The notes: generated by a model from the letters alone, not told the origin. Numbered from the stretch's first letter, positions 26,250 through 35,339 are shown. The stretch is 64,000 nucleotides of DNA from Streptomyces sp. A0642 (GCF_004795105.1 NZ_SSBL01000010.1:62001-126000), one strand, 5' to 3'. Program-made: numbers and translations.

Positions 26250-26326
26250 GGCGGTGTCCTCTGCTCACTTGTCGGCACGCCGTGCGTGTGGCAAGTGCGG
26301 CGTGTGAGGTGCTGAAACTCGCGTGA

Positions 26327-26566
26327 TCATGACATCGCGGTCCGTGGGGCCGGTGGCACTTTGCGATCTCGTTGCCCAGGGCGCTCGCGCGGAACGGCCG
26401 GGAAGGCGAGGGCGACGGAACCCCGCCGAAGGACGATGGGGGGGCCGGCCAGCCGGGCGATCGGCCCGTCGGTTTCCGCGAGCAGCCGCTCGTACGTGCC
26501 CTGCTGGACGATCCTGCCGTCTCCCATGACCACGACGTGGTCCTCGTCCATCGCGACCGCGGGCGG
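26327..26566 (-). pseudogene. C-terminal remnant of an ABC exporter ATPase
   Basis: The frame reads MDEDHVVVMGDGRIVQQGTY followed by ERLLAETDGPIARLAG, the end of a nucleotide-binding domain in exporter-type ABC proteins just after the switch region. No Walker motifs or membrane domain precede it; the frame instead runs into the 3' end of the neighbouring aminopropyltransferase gene. It is most simply a gene tail left by a deletion. Confidence 0.6.
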
Positions 26567-28171
26567 TCAGTAGTCCTCCCACTCGTCCAGCACGTACTCC
26601 AGCACGGCGGGGTCCATCAGCGTGCTCGGCCGTACGTCCTGGCGGCGACGGTCCACGGGGAACACCGAGGCGGCCTTCAGGACCGCGTCGTCCAGGTAGT
26701 GCAGGCGCGGGGCCCTCGATGCCAGCCGCAGCGGCGGAGGCGGGCCGCCGCCCCGGGTGGCCAGGACGAAGCCCCAGTTGCCGAAGCTCGGCACGTCGAC
26801 CTGGAACTCGGTGGTCGCGTAGCCCGCCGTCCCGATCGTCTTGGCGATCGACCAGAACGTCTTCGGCGCGAAGAACGGTGACCCGCTCTGCACCATCACC
26901 CGGCTCCGCGGCGTCAGCACCTGGCCGAGGAGGTGGTAGAACTCCACCGAGTACAGCTTGGCCAGCGCCGCCGAATCCGGGTCGGGGAAGTCGATGACGA
27001 CCGCGTCGTACCGCTGCCGGGCCCCGCGCAGCCAGTTGAAGGCGTCGGCGTTGACCACCTTGACCCTCGGATCCTCGAACGCGTGCTGGTTGAGGTCGCG
27101 CAGGGGCTCGAAGTCGCGCGCGAGCCGGGTCATCGCCGGATCCAGTTCTACGAGAGTGACGTGCCGCACGTCGTCGTAGCGCAGCACCTCGCGCAGGGCG
27201 AGCCCGTCCCCGCCCCCCATGATCAGCACGCTGGCGCGGGAGCCGGCGAGCGCGGGGTGGACGAGGGACTCGTGGTAGCGGTACTCGTCGACGGAGCTGA
27301 ACTGGAGATCGCCGTTGAGGAAGAGGCGGATATCCGGTTCGCCGGTGAAGGCGGTGGAGCGGGTGACGACGATCTCCTGGTACGGCGTCGTCTCCGCGTG
27401 CACGATCGGGTCCCGGTACATCTGCTGACGCGCGGTCACCTCCAGGTCCTCCGCGAGCGCGTACGCCGTCCCGAGCACGGCCAGGACCACCGCGACGCCG
27501 GCCAGCAGGGCGTGGCGCACCCAGCGCCGGATCTGCCGGCGGAAGATGAACACCACCACGATGACACCGGCCACCGCGTTGACCGCGCCGACCACCAGCG
27601 CACCCTTCAGCTGGCCGAACGTCGGCAGGAGCCACAGCGGGAAACCCAGGCCCCCCACCAGCGCCCCGATGTAGTCGACGGCGAACAGGTCGGCGACAGC
27701 GCTGCCCGCCTCCTGCCGCCGGATCCGCTGGAGCATGGTCATCAGCAGCGGGATCTCGGCGCCGATCAGCAGGCCGACGGCCACGGCGACCACGATCATC
27801 GCCGGCGTGTACACCTGGAGCCAGGCGAACGCCGCGTACAGGACCAGCACCGACAGCCCGCCGACCAGCGCCAGCACACCCTCCACGAGCGCGAACGCGC
27901 CCACCGCGCGGCGGCGCAGGGGTTTGGCGGCCAGGGAGCCCAGCCCCATGGCGCACACCATCACGGAGATCACCACGGAGGTCTGGAGCACCGAGTTGCC
28001 GATGAGGTAGCTGCCCAGCGCGGTCAGGGCCAGCTCGTAGACCAGGCCGCAGGCCGCGCAGAGGAACACGGCGAACAGCAGCAGGGTGCGGGCTCCCCGG
28101 GTGTGCCGGACGGCCGGAGGGCGGGAGGGCGTCGCCGTGGTCTCGCGACCCGGCGCGGTGGTGGTGCTCAT
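26567..28171 (-). CDS. Membrane-anchored polyamine aminopropyltransferase (spermidine synthase-like)
   Basis: Fusion of an N-terminal membrane domain (about seven spans, residues 28-235) to a cytoplasmic aminopropyltransferase domain, 534 residues in all. The catalytic part shows the decarboxy-SAM pocket MGGGDGLALREVLRY, VELDPAMT and the acidic VVIDFPDPDS, so transfer of an aminopropyl group to a polyamine or analogue is likely. The membrane domain suggests activity at or across the membrane. The ATG at 28171 starts MSTTTAPGRE. Last gene of a four-gene unit with DUF2617, DUF4247 and DUF350, 13 bp after DUF350. Confidence 0.88.
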   Translation of the reverse strand: MSTTTAPGRETTATPSRPPAVRHTRGARTLLLFAVFLCAACGLVYELALTALGSYLIGNSVLQTSVVISVMVCAMGLGSLAAKPLRRRAVGAFALVEGVLALVGGLSVLVLYAAFAWLQVYTPAMIVVAVAVGLLIGAEIPLLMTMLQRIRRQEAGSAVADLFAVDYIGALVGGLGFPLWLLPTFGQLKGALVVGAVNAVAGVIVVVFIFRRQIRRWVRHALLAGVAVVLAVLGTAYALAEDLEVTARQQMYRDPIVHAETTPYQEIVVTRSTAFTGEPDIRLFLNGDLQFSSVDEYRYHESLVHPALAGSRASVLIMGGGDGLALREVLRYDDVRHVTLVELDPAMTRLARDFEPLRDLNQHAFEDPRVKVVNADAFNWLRGARQRYDAVVIDFPDPDSAALAKLYSVEFYHLLGQVLTPRSRVMVQSGSPFFAPKTFWSIAKTIGTAGYATTEFQVDVPSFGNWGFVLATRGGGPPPPLRLASRAPRLHYLDDAVLKAASVFPVDRRRQDVRPSTLMDPAVLEYVLDEWEDY

Positions 28172-28184
28172 CGAGGGGCGCCTT

Positions 28185-28622
28185 TTACGAGATCGCCGCG
28201 CCGACCATGAACCCGGTACCCAGGTACATGCCGGCCTGGACCCAGGCGGCGGGGTGCGGACGGCCGTCCTGGTCGTCCAGGACCACCGCACCCATCTGGC
28301 CCGGCGTGAACACGCCGATCACGATGCCGACGACGGTCATCACCAGTACCCCGGCCAGGCCGTACAGCAGCGTGCTGGCCAGCCCGTAGCCGAGGCCCTG
28401 CTCGGACTCGCTGGCCCCGATGGCCTTCATGATGACCAGGCCCACGGCCACGGACTGGCTGCCCAGCAGAACGGCTGCGCCGCGGTTCCGGTCGGTCCAA
28501 ACCACGTGGTAGAGCTTGCCCGGGGTGACGAGGTCGAGGGCTATGAAGCCGACGGCCATCACGACGAGGCCCGCGATTCCGTAGAGCAGGGCCTGGCCTG
28601 TCGACTCGAAGATCTCGGTCAC
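28185..28622 (-). CDS. DUF350 membrane protein with internal duplication
   Basis: Integral membrane protein of 145 residues with four hydrophobic segments. It consists of two DUF350 units: ALLYGIAGLVVMAVGFIALD...LVTPGKL and TLLYGLAGVLVMTVVGIVIG...VFTPGQM, the repeat of LLYG and TPG marking the duplication. The family (E. coli YjfL) has no established function but recurs beside polyamine enzymes and envelope-stress genes. GTG start at 28622. It lies between the DUF4247 lipoprotein and the aminopropyltransferase genes. Confidence 0.9.
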   Translation of the reverse strand: MTEIFESTGQALLYGIAGLVVMAVGFIALDLVTPGKLYHVVWTDRNRGAAVLLGSQSVAVGLVIMKAIGASESEQGLGYGLASTLLYGLAGVLVMTVVGIVIGVFTPGQMGAVVLDDQDGRPHPAAWVQAGMYLGTGFMVGAAIS

Positions 28623-28720
28623 TGCGTTGCCTTTCCTGGCGGCGGGAACGGGGCGTGATCAGGTGCTGTGCGGGACGAGCGCGGGATGCGCGGGTGTGTG
28701 ATCCGGGCGCTCACCGGGTG

Positions 28721-29125
28721 TCACTTGCCCTCGCCGGGGCCGCCGCCGCGGAAGCTCCCGCCGTCCGGGTCCGGCCAGTAGGTGAGGTGCTGCCGGTGGC
28801 GGTGGTAGCCGTTGCGGTAGTCCTCGATCTCGATCAGGCTGCCGCTCCGGTGCGGCGAGACGGTGACCATGTCGTCGCCGTAGCGCAGGAATTCCATGCT
28901 GCCGCCGGAGGCACGGTCCAGTTCCTCCCGCTCCGCGTGGATCTCTCGGGCGACCTCGCTCGGGGTGCCGGCCGGATCGAGCCAGCCCGTCCCGGTCGCG
29001 GTGTACGTCTTCCTGATCCACTCGCGCGGGACCGCGGTGTTGTCCCCGTCGCTGGAGCAGGCGGTCAGCAGGGTCGCGGCCAGCACTGCCGCCACCGTTG
29101 CGCTGACGAGTCGGGCGCTGTTCAT
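28721..29125 (-). CDS. DUF4247 family lipoprotein
   Basis: Secreted lipid-anchored protein of 134 residues. The signal peptide ends in a lipobox LLTAC with the modified cysteine at residue 23. The mature part (WIRKTYTATGTGWLDP, EFLRYGDDMVTVSP, ending in a glycine-rich tail) fits DUF4247, whose role is unknown. The ATG at 29125 overlaps the stop of the DUF2617 gene by four bases, so the two are translationally coupled. Confidence 0.88.
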   Translation of the reverse strand: MNSARLVSATVAAVLAATLLTACSSDGDNTAVPREWIRKTYTATGTGWLDPAGTPSEVAREIHAEREELDRASGGSMEFLRYGDDMVTVSPHRSGSLIEIEDYRNGYHRHRQHLTYWPDPDGGSFRGGGPGEGK

Positions 29126-29628
29126 CGGGCCTCCAGCCGACTGCACGTCGATACGATCTGGCCGTTCTGCGGATACGTGTGCCAGGTGCGCCAGACGAGC
29201 CTGGTGCCGTGCGGTCCCCCGGCCGGCTCGACGACCACGGCGGTGATCGCCCCCGGCAAGCCGGGGAAGACTCCGCACAGGCTGTGTTCGGCGTCGGTGG
29301 CCCGGCCCAGGACCCGCGCCGCCTCGGCACGGAACTCCTCGGGCGGCAGGACGCGCGTGGTGGCGCCGAACTCGTAGTCCCAGCCCGGCAGATGACGGGT
29401 GCGGGTCTCGGGCAGACCCCTCACCGCGCCCCGCAGGCAGGCCACCGTCTCCCTCACGGGACCGGCGAACACCTGGTGCGAGGCCCCCAGCAACCGCAGC
29501 CGCACGTCCAGCCCGCCGAGCGGCACCACACGTTCTGCCAGTGCCGGACGCTCCGTCAGGTCCAGCGAGAAGCAGAGTTGATCCGCGTCCGTGTCCAGGT
29601 AGGGAGCGTCCAGAGAAACGGCGTGCAC
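29122..29628 (-). CDS. DUF2617 family protein
   Basis: Conserved actinobacterial cytoplasmic protein of 168 residues and unknown function. Family features include LGGLDVRLRLLGASHQVF, PGWDYEFGATTRVLPP and LVWRTWHTYPQNGQIVST. No catalytic motif is obvious. GTG start at 29628. It is the first gene of the unit DUF2617-DUF4247-DUF350-aminopropyltransferase, which suggests a function with membrane polyamine chemistry. Confidence 0.88.
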   Translation of the reverse strand: MHAVSLDAPYLDTDADQLCFSLDLTERPALAERVVPLGGLDVRLRLLGASHQVFAGPVRETVACLRGAVRGLPETRTRHLPGWDYEFGATTRVLPPEEFRAEAARVLGRATDAEHSLCGVFPGLPGAITAVVVEPAGGPHGTRLVWRTWHTYPQNGQIVSTCSRLEAR

Positions 29629-29742
29629 ACGGTCCCCCGGTCGTATTCAGCCATGATCGCGCCCGATTATGGCACGCGCGTTCGGGGTCGAGGGCTGGGG
29701 GTGCGAGGGACGGGGGGAGAGCCTGCCTGAAGTCCGCGCCCG

Positions 29743-30393
29743 TCAGTCGGAGGCCACCGGCAGAACGTCCGGCGAGAGCGCACCGGCGCGGGCGGAGTCG
29801 CTCGTCATGCGGCGGCGGTGGTGGCGCCGGCACAGGACCTCGTAGCCGGTCTCCGCTGCGGGGCGGCTCACGTCGCCGACGACGACCTGCTCACCCTCCA
29901 CCACCATCTCGCCGCCCACCGTCCGGGCGTTGTGCGTGGCGCGGGCGCCGCACCAGCACAGGGCCTCCACCTGGAGTGCCTCTATGCGGTCGGCGAGCTC
30001 GATCAGCCGCTGGGAGCCGGGGAAGAGCCGGGTGCGGAAGTCCGTGGTGATACCGAAGGCGAAGACGTCCAGCTCCAGGTCGTCCACCACCCTCGCCAGC
30101 TGGTCGATCTGTTCCGGGGCGAGGAACTGCGCCTCGTCGACGATCACGTAGTCCACCCGGCCGCCGTGGGAGAGCAGACCGACCAGGTAGGCGTACAGGT
30201 CCATGCTCTCGGCCGCCTCGACCGCCTCCGTCACCAGGCCCAGCCGGGAGGACAGTTTCCCCTCCCCCGCCCGGTCGTCACGGGTGAAGATCACGCCCTG
30301 GAGCCCTCGCGCCGAACGGTTGTGGCCGATCTGAAGGGCCAGCGTGCTCTTTCCGCAGTCCATCGTTCCGGAGAAGAACACAAGCTCGGGCAT
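29743..30393 (-). CDS. tdk: Thymidine kinase
   Basis: Phosphorylates thymidine to dTMP for nucleotide salvage. The 216 residues show Walker A GTMDCGKSTL at 9-18, Walker B VIVDEAQFL with the catalytic glutamate, and the zinc-binding region of class II enzymes (LCWCGARATHNAR, VLCRRHHRRR). The ATG at 30393 begins MPELVFFSGTMDCGK. It is 50 bp downstream of the phosphodiesterase gene on the same strand. Confidence 0.96.
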   Translation of the reverse strand: MPELVFFSGTMDCGKSTLALQIGHNRSARGLQGVIFTRDDRAGEGKLSSRLGLVTEAVEAAESMDLYAYLVGLLSHGGRVDYVIVDEAQFLAPEQIDQLARVVDDLELDVFAFGITTDFRTRLFPGSQRLIELADRIEALQVEALCWCGARATHNARTVGGEMVVEGEQVVVGDVSRPAAETGYEVLCRRHHRRRMTSDSARAGALSPDVLPVASD

Positions 30394-30443
30394 GAGGGGT
30401 GGAGCACCTTTCGGGACAGGCGGAGCGGAAGGGGGAAGGAGGA

Positions 30444-31631
30444 CTACGAGCGTACTTCGAGGAGCGGGACGAGCTGCTCGACGGGGGTCATCGAGCCGTG
30501 CATGCCGACCATCGCGGATTCGTGCGGCTCGTTGACGGACGCGGTGATCACCACGTCGTCACGGGCTGCCGCGACCACGTCGCCGATCCTGCCGCGCACC
30601 CGCTCGTCGATCCGCGGGCCGAACCAGCCCGCCTCGATGGCCTCGTCGCGGCCGGCCACCCAGAACTGCTCGCCGAGCACCTCGCGCCAGACGGTCAGCA
30701 CATCGGCCTCGGCGCCCGGTACGGCGTAGACATGACGGGCCCGGCCCTCGCCGCCCAGCAGTGCGACGCCCGCGCGCAGCTCCCAGTCCTCGTCGAAGTC
30801 GATCCTGGACTGCTCGTCGAACGGGATGTCGATCATGCCGTGGTCGGCGGTGATGTACAGCGCGGAGCGCGGCGGGAGCTGTTCGGCGAGGCGCCGGGCC
30901 AGTCCGTCGACGTACATCAGCTGGCCGCGCCAGGCGTCGGAGTCGACGCCGAAGCGGTGCCCCTTGCCGTCGACCTCGCTGTAGTAGGTGTAGACGAGGG
31001 ACCGGTCACCGGCGGCCAGCCGTTCGGCGGCGACGTCCATGCGTTCCTCGCCGGCGAGCCGGCCGAGGAACGACCCGCCGCTGAGCGCGACCTTGGTCAG
31101 CGGGGTCTGCTCGAAGGCGGGGGCGGACACCTGGGCGGTACGCACTCCGGCGGCGTCGGCCCGCTGGAAGACGGTCGGGTACGGCTGCCAGACCTTGGGC
31201 GGGGTCCACGGCTTCCAGCGGAGCTGGTTCATCAGCTCGCCGGTCTCCGGATTGCGGGTCGTGTAGCCGGTCAGGCCGTGTTCGCCCGGCGGCAGCCCGG
31301 TGCCGACGGACGCCAGCGAGGTCGCGGTCGTCGCCGGGAATCCCGCGGTGAGCGGCCGGCCGGTGCCGCCGCGCGAGGTGGGCAGGAGGGAGTGGAGGAA
31401 CGGCGCCTCGTCCGGGTGCGCCTTGATCTGCTCCCAGCCGAGACCGTCGATCAGGAAGACGCAGTTGCGGTCGGCGGGGGTGAGCTCGGGGATCGCCGCG
31501 GTGAAACCGGGGACGCCCTGGCCCGCGGCGAGCGTCGGCAGCAGATCGGCCAGCGAGCCGCTGCCGTACTCGGGTACGGGGGCGGTGCCGACGGGCAGCA
31601 GTACGGGGTCGTCCCAGGCCGGCTGGGCCAT
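30444..31631 (-). CDS. Alkaline phosphatase superfamily enzyme (nucleotide pyrophosphatase/phosphodiesterase type)
   Basis: Protein of 395 residues with metal-binding and catalytic motifs of the type I phosphodiesterase family: FLIDGLGWEQ, nucleophile threonine in FPATTATSLASVG, YYSEVDGKGHRFG and TADHGMIDIP. It has no signal peptide and is therefore probably cytoplasmic, which is unusual for phosphatases of this superfamily. The substrate is unknown. The ATG at 31631 shares one base with the stop of the DUF5998 gene, and tdk follows. Confidence 0.9.
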   Translation of the reverse strand: MAQPAWDDPVLLPVGTAPVPEYGSGSLADLLPTLAAGQGVPGFTAAIPELTPADRNCVFLIDGLGWEQIKAHPDEAPFLHSLLPTSRGGTGRPLTAGFPATTATSLASVGTGLPPGEHGLTGYTTRNPETGELMNQLRWKPWTPPKVWQPYPTVFQRADAAGVRTAQVSAPAFEQTPLTKVALSGGSFLGRLAGEERMDVAAERLAAGDRSLVYTYYSEVDGKGHRFGVDSDAWRGQLMYVDGLARRLAEQLPPRSALYITADHGMIDIPFDEQSRIDFDEDWELRAGVALLGGEGRARHVYAVPGAEADVLTVWREVLGEQFWVAGRDEAIEAGWFGPRIDERVRGRIGDVVAAARDDVVITASVNEPHESAMVGMHGSMTPVEQLVPLLEVRS

Positions 31632-32227
31632 CAGCGGCCGGCCGCGGCGGTCGCGGCCGTGGCCTCGGAGAGGGCCTGGGCGAACGCGAGCGTCTGGCGC
31701 ACGGTGTCGGGGCCGTCGCCGGCCTCGCTGACCCGCAGGCTCAGGTCGTCGGCGGTGGAGCTTCCGGTGTAGCCGTGGTCGGCCTCGCAGTTGGGGTCGC
31801 CGCAGGCGGCGGGCTCCAGGTCGATCCGGGAGACCGCGCCCCAGCCGATGGTCAGGACGACCTCGCGGGGCAGTGTGCCGGGGACGTACTTCTCCGGGTT
31901 GGCCACGACGCGGCTGACCACGACGGAGGAGATCCGGTCGAGCTTGACGGACTCGGTGGACGTGGTGGCGTACGGCGTCGGGGAGCTGGTGTCCGCGTTC
32001 TGCTCGTCGGTGTGGCTGACGATGAAGCGGGTGTCCGTGAGCACCAGCACCGTGACGTGCCTGCGCACCTCGTTGGAGTCGAAGGTCGTCTCCTGGTGCA
32101 CCAGGTACGAAGCGACCGGCTCACCGCCCACGGCGGCCTCCACCGCCTCGGCCACGAGGGCCGGGTAGTAGCCGCTGCGCTCGATCGCCGCGCGCAGCCC
32201 CTGGGTCGTCGTACCGGTCTTCGCCAT
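31631..32227 (-). CDS. DUF5998 family protein
   Basis: Conserved actinobacterial protein of 198 residues and unknown function. Features include TFDSNEVRRHVTVLVLTDTRFIVSHTDE, a phosphorylation-type Ser/Thr stretch and a CGDPNCEADHGYTG motif that could bind a metal. The ATG at 32227 (MAKTGTTTQ) is preferred to the one at 32236 because AGGA then sits at normal distance. First gene of the unit with the phosphodiesterase and tdk. Confidence 0.85.
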   Translation of the reverse strand: MAKTGTTTQGLRAAIERSGYYPALVAEAVEAAVGGEPVASYLVHQETTFDSNEVRRHVTVLVLTDTRFIVSHTDEQNADTSSPTPYATTSTESVKLDRISSVVVSRVVANPEKYVPGTLPREVVLTIGWGAVSRIDLEPAACGDPNCEADHGYTGSSTADDLSLRVSEAGDGPDTVRQTLAFAQALSEATAATAAAGR

Positions 32228-32304
32228 ACGCACCATCCTACGGGGGGCCGGTGACTGCCGGGGACGTCCTGCCGCGCCCGCCGGGCGGGGGCCGGCGGCG
32301 CGGG

Positions 32305-35205
32305 TCAGTAGTTGGACAGCCGGCGGGGGCCGAGGTCGGTCCGGGCCGGGGGCGGCGCGAGCCGGACGCTCGCTCCGAGGACGGTCAGTCCCTGGGTGGC
32401 GACCACGACCGGCTCCAGGGCGAGGGAGACCACCTCCGGGTGTTCGTCGACCAGCCGGGAGACCCGCAGCAGCAGTTCCTCCAGCGCGGCGGTGTCCACG
32501 GGGGCCGATCCGCGCCAGCCGAAGAGGACCGGGGCCGCCTTGATGGACCGGATCAGTTCGGCGGCGTCACGGTCGGTGGCGGGGACCAAACGGTGTGCGG
32601 TGTCGCCGAGGAGTTCGGAGGGTGCGCCGGCCAGGCCGAAGGAGAGGACGGCGCCGGCCGCCGGGTCGATGCTGGCCCGCACGACGGTGTCGACGCCGCG
32701 CGGAGCCATCGACTGCACGACCGGCCGGAGCTCGGCGGGCTTGCCGAGCAGGTCGGTCAGCTCGCCGTACGCCCGGCGCAGCGCGGCCTCGCCGTCGAGG
32801 TCCAGGCGGACTCCGCCGAGGTCGGCCCGGTGACGCAGATGGGGCGCGGTGGTCTTCAGCGCCACCGGGTAGCCGAGCCGCGCCGCCGCGGCCACGGCCT
32901 CCTCGGGGCCGGGGGCCGGCCGGGTCGGCCGGACCGTGATGCCGTAGCAGGCCAGGAGCTCGCGCGCCTCGTCGTGTTCCAGGGGCCTGCCGCGCGGATC
33001 GGGGTCCGGGCCGAGCAGGGTCTCGATGAGGGCGGCCGCGGCCGGCTCGTCGATGGTGTCGTCGAGGAACTCGGGCACCTTCCCCGGTACGGCGGTCTCG
33101 CGTCGCCACTGGGCGTACCGCACGGCCTCGGCGAGCGCCCGGACCGCGCGTTCGGCGGCGGGGTACGCGGGGATGCGGCCGACGGGGCGGGGGGCTTCGG
33201 GGCCGTCCTCGGGCGCGTCGTCGGGGGCTGCCCCAGCCGTGGTGGCGGCGGAACCGGTGCCCGTACCGGTGCCGACGGGCGGCGCCGGCGCCGCGAGGGC
33301 GGGCGGCTCCGGCGCCGGCCGCTGTTGCGCCACCGTGCTGGTCGCGGCGGCCAGCGCCTCCGCGAGTCCGCCGATCTCCACATGGACCACGGCGACCGGC
33401 TTGGCGGGGCCGGACGCCGCCGCCGCGTGCAGGGCCGTCGCCAGGACCTCCCCGTCGCCCGACTCCGCCTCGCCGTTCTCGCCCACCCACGGGATCGCCG
33501 TCACGACGACCGCGTCGCAGCCGCCGTCGGCCAGCGCCTCGGCCAGCGCCTCCCGGAAGTCCTGGGGGGTGGCCGCCGTGGTGAGGTCGATGGGCGGGCG
33601 CGGGCGCAGCCCTTCCGCCAGGCAGGCGTCGTACGTGAGCAGCCCGAGCGACTCCGAGTTGCCGAGGATCGCGACGCGCCCGCCCGCGGGGAGCGGCTGG
33701 TCGGCCAGGAGCAGTCCCGCGTCGACCATCTCCGTGACCGTGTCGACGCGGATCACGCCCGCCTGCCGCATCAGCGCGGAGACCGTCGCGTCGGGGATCC
33801 GGCTGACGGGGACCGCGTGGCCGGGCGGTGTGGAGCCGCTGTGCCGGGCGCCCTTCACCACGACCACCGGCTTCACGGCCGCGGTCCGCCGGGCGAGCCG
33901 GGTGAACTTGCGGGGGTTGCCGAGCGACTCCAGGTACAGCAGGGCGACATCGGTGTCCGGGTCCTCGAACCAGTACTGCAGGAAGTCGTTCCCGGAGATG
34001 TCGGCGCGGTTTCCTGCCGAGATGAAGGTGGAGAGCCCCGCTCCGCGCCGGTAGAGCCCGGAGAGCAGGGCGATGCCGATCGCGCCCGACTGGGTGAACA
34101 GGCCGATGCGCCCCGGGGCGGGCCGCTCGGGCGCGAGGGAGGCGTTGAGCCGGACCGCCTCGGAGTTGTTGATGACGCCGAAGGCGTTCGGGCCGATGAT
34201 CCGCATGCCGTACGAGCGGGCCTGGCGCACCAGTTCGCGCTGACGTTCGCGGCCCTCGGCGCCCCACTCGGCGTACCCGGCGGACAGGACGACGAGTCCC
34301 TGGACTCCGTGTTCCCCGCAGTCCGCGACGGCCTCGGGCACCCGTTCCGCGGGGACGGCGACGACGGCGAGGTCGACGGACTCACCGATCTCGCCGAGGG
34401 AGCGGTGGGCGGGCACGCCGTCGATGGTGGCCTGGTCGGCGGCGAACGCGCTGTTCACGGCGTAGGTCCGGCCGGTGAAGCCGGCGCCCAGGAGGTTGCG
34501 CAGGACGGTGCGGCCGACACCGCCCGGGGTGCGGCCCGCGCCGATGACGGCGACCGAGCCCGGGGCGAGCAGCCGTTGCACGGAGCGGGCCTCGGCCCGC
34601 TGTTCCCGGGCGCGCTGGACGGCCAGCGACTCGGCGGTCGGTTCGAGGTCCAGGGTGAGGTGGACGGCGCCGTCCTCGAAGCTGCGCTGCTGGGTGTACC
34701 CGGCGTCCCGGAACACCTTGATCATCTTGTTGTTGGCGGGCAGCACCTCGGCCGCGAAGCGCCGGATGCCGCGCTCGCGGGCGACGGCCGCGATGTGTTC
34801 GAGCAGGGCCGAGGCCACGCCGCGGCCCTGGTGCGCGTCCTGGACGAGGAAGGCGACCTCGGCCTCGTCGGCCGGGGCCGTGGCGGGCCTGCCCTGTGCG
34901 TTGATCCGGTCGTAGCGGACCGTGGCGATGAACTCGCCGCCCACCGTGACGGCCAGCCCCACCCGGTCGACGTAGTCGTGATGGGTGAAGCGGTGGACGT
35001 CCTTGGCGGAGAGCCGGGGGTAGGGGGCGAAGAAGCGGTAGTACTTCGACTCGTCGGAGACCTGCTCGTAGAAGCTGACCAGCCGTTCGGCATCGCCCGT
35101 GGTGATGGGCCTGATGCGCGCGGTGCCGCCGTCGCGGAGCACCACGTCCGCCTCCCAGTGATCGGGGTAGGCGTGATGCGGACTCTGCTCCGGAGAGGGC
35201 TGCAT
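32305..35205 (-). CDS. GNAT acetyltransferase fused to an NDP-forming acyl-CoA synthetase-like domain (PatA type)
   Basis: Large protein of 966 residues. A GNAT domain lies at the N-terminus (about 20-190; acetyl-CoA motif QDAHQGRGVASALLEH), then a CoA-binding domain (SVAVIGAGRTPGGVGR), a succinyl-CoA-ligase-like region (IGPNAFGVINNSE, FTQSGAIG), an Ala/Pro-rich linker at about 630-680 and a C-terminal ATP-grasp domain (LLACYGITVRPT, PVALKTTAPHLRHR). The order GNAT first is the one described for the Streptomyces lividans lysine acetyltransferase PatA, which controls acyl-CoA synthetases; Salmonella Pat has the reverse order. The ATG at 35205 lacks a clear ribosome-binding site, so the start is tentative. 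Confidence 0.9.
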   Translation of the reverse strand: MQPSPEQSPHHAYPDHWEADVVLRDGGTARIRPITTGDAERLVSFYEQVSDESKYYRFFAPYPRLSAKDVHRFTHHDYVDRVGLAVTVGGEFIATVRYDRINAQGRPATAPADEAEVAFLVQDAHQGRGVASALLEHIAAVARERGIRRFAAEVLPANNKMIKVFRDAGYTQQRSFEDGAVHLTLDLEPTAESLAVQRAREQRAEARSVQRLLAPGSVAVIGAGRTPGGVGRTVLRNLLGAGFTGRTYAVNSAFAADQATIDGVPAHRSLGEIGESVDLAVVAVPAERVPEAVADCGEHGVQGLVVLSAGYAEWGAEGRERQRELVRQARSYGMRIIGPNAFGVINNSEAVRLNASLAPERPAPGRIGLFTQSGAIGIALLSGLYRRGAGLSTFISAGNRADISGNDFLQYWFEDPDTDVALLYLESLGNPRKFTRLARRTAAVKPVVVVKGARHSGSTPPGHAVPVSRIPDATVSALMRQAGVIRVDTVTEMVDAGLLLADQPLPAGGRVAILGNSESLGLLTYDACLAEGLRPRPPIDLTTAATPQDFREALAEALADGGCDAVVVTAIPWVGENGEAESGDGEVLATALHAAAASGPAKPVAVVHVEIGGLAEALAAATSTVAQQRPAPEPPALAAPAPPVGTGTGTGSAATTAGAAPDDAPEDGPEAPRPVGRIPAYPAAERAVRALAEAVRYAQWRRETAVPGKVPEFLDDTIDEPAAAALIETLLGPDPDPRGRPLEHDEARELLACYGITVRPTRPAPGPEEAVAAAARLGYPVALKTTAPHLRHRADLGGVRLDLDGEAALRRAYGELTDLLGKPAELRPVVQSMAPRGVDTVVRASIDPAAGAVLSFGLAGAPSELLGDTAHRLVPATDRDAAELIRSIKAAPVLFGWRGSAPVDTAALEELLLRVSRLVDEHPEVVSLALEPVVVATQGLTVLGASVRLAPPPARTDLGPRRLSNY

Positions 35206-35339
35206 GGCCAAAGCGTACGGCTCCGCCAGCGGTCGCGTGGGTGCCGGGGCCGGGGCAGTCTGAGGGTGGCCGGGCGAGGGTGCGGCGCGGTGGTGAAGGG
35301 GGCGGCGGGTCGGCCGGAGCATCGAGCACCGCATGAGAG

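Noticed and set aside
25486..26268. Minus-strand frame ending in a plausible-looking segment (YVNCPRPYVNEGYAPPPADG)
   Set aside because: The segment looks protein-like but it overlaps the VOC gene end and the antiporter fragment and has no recognised relative; too weak to call.
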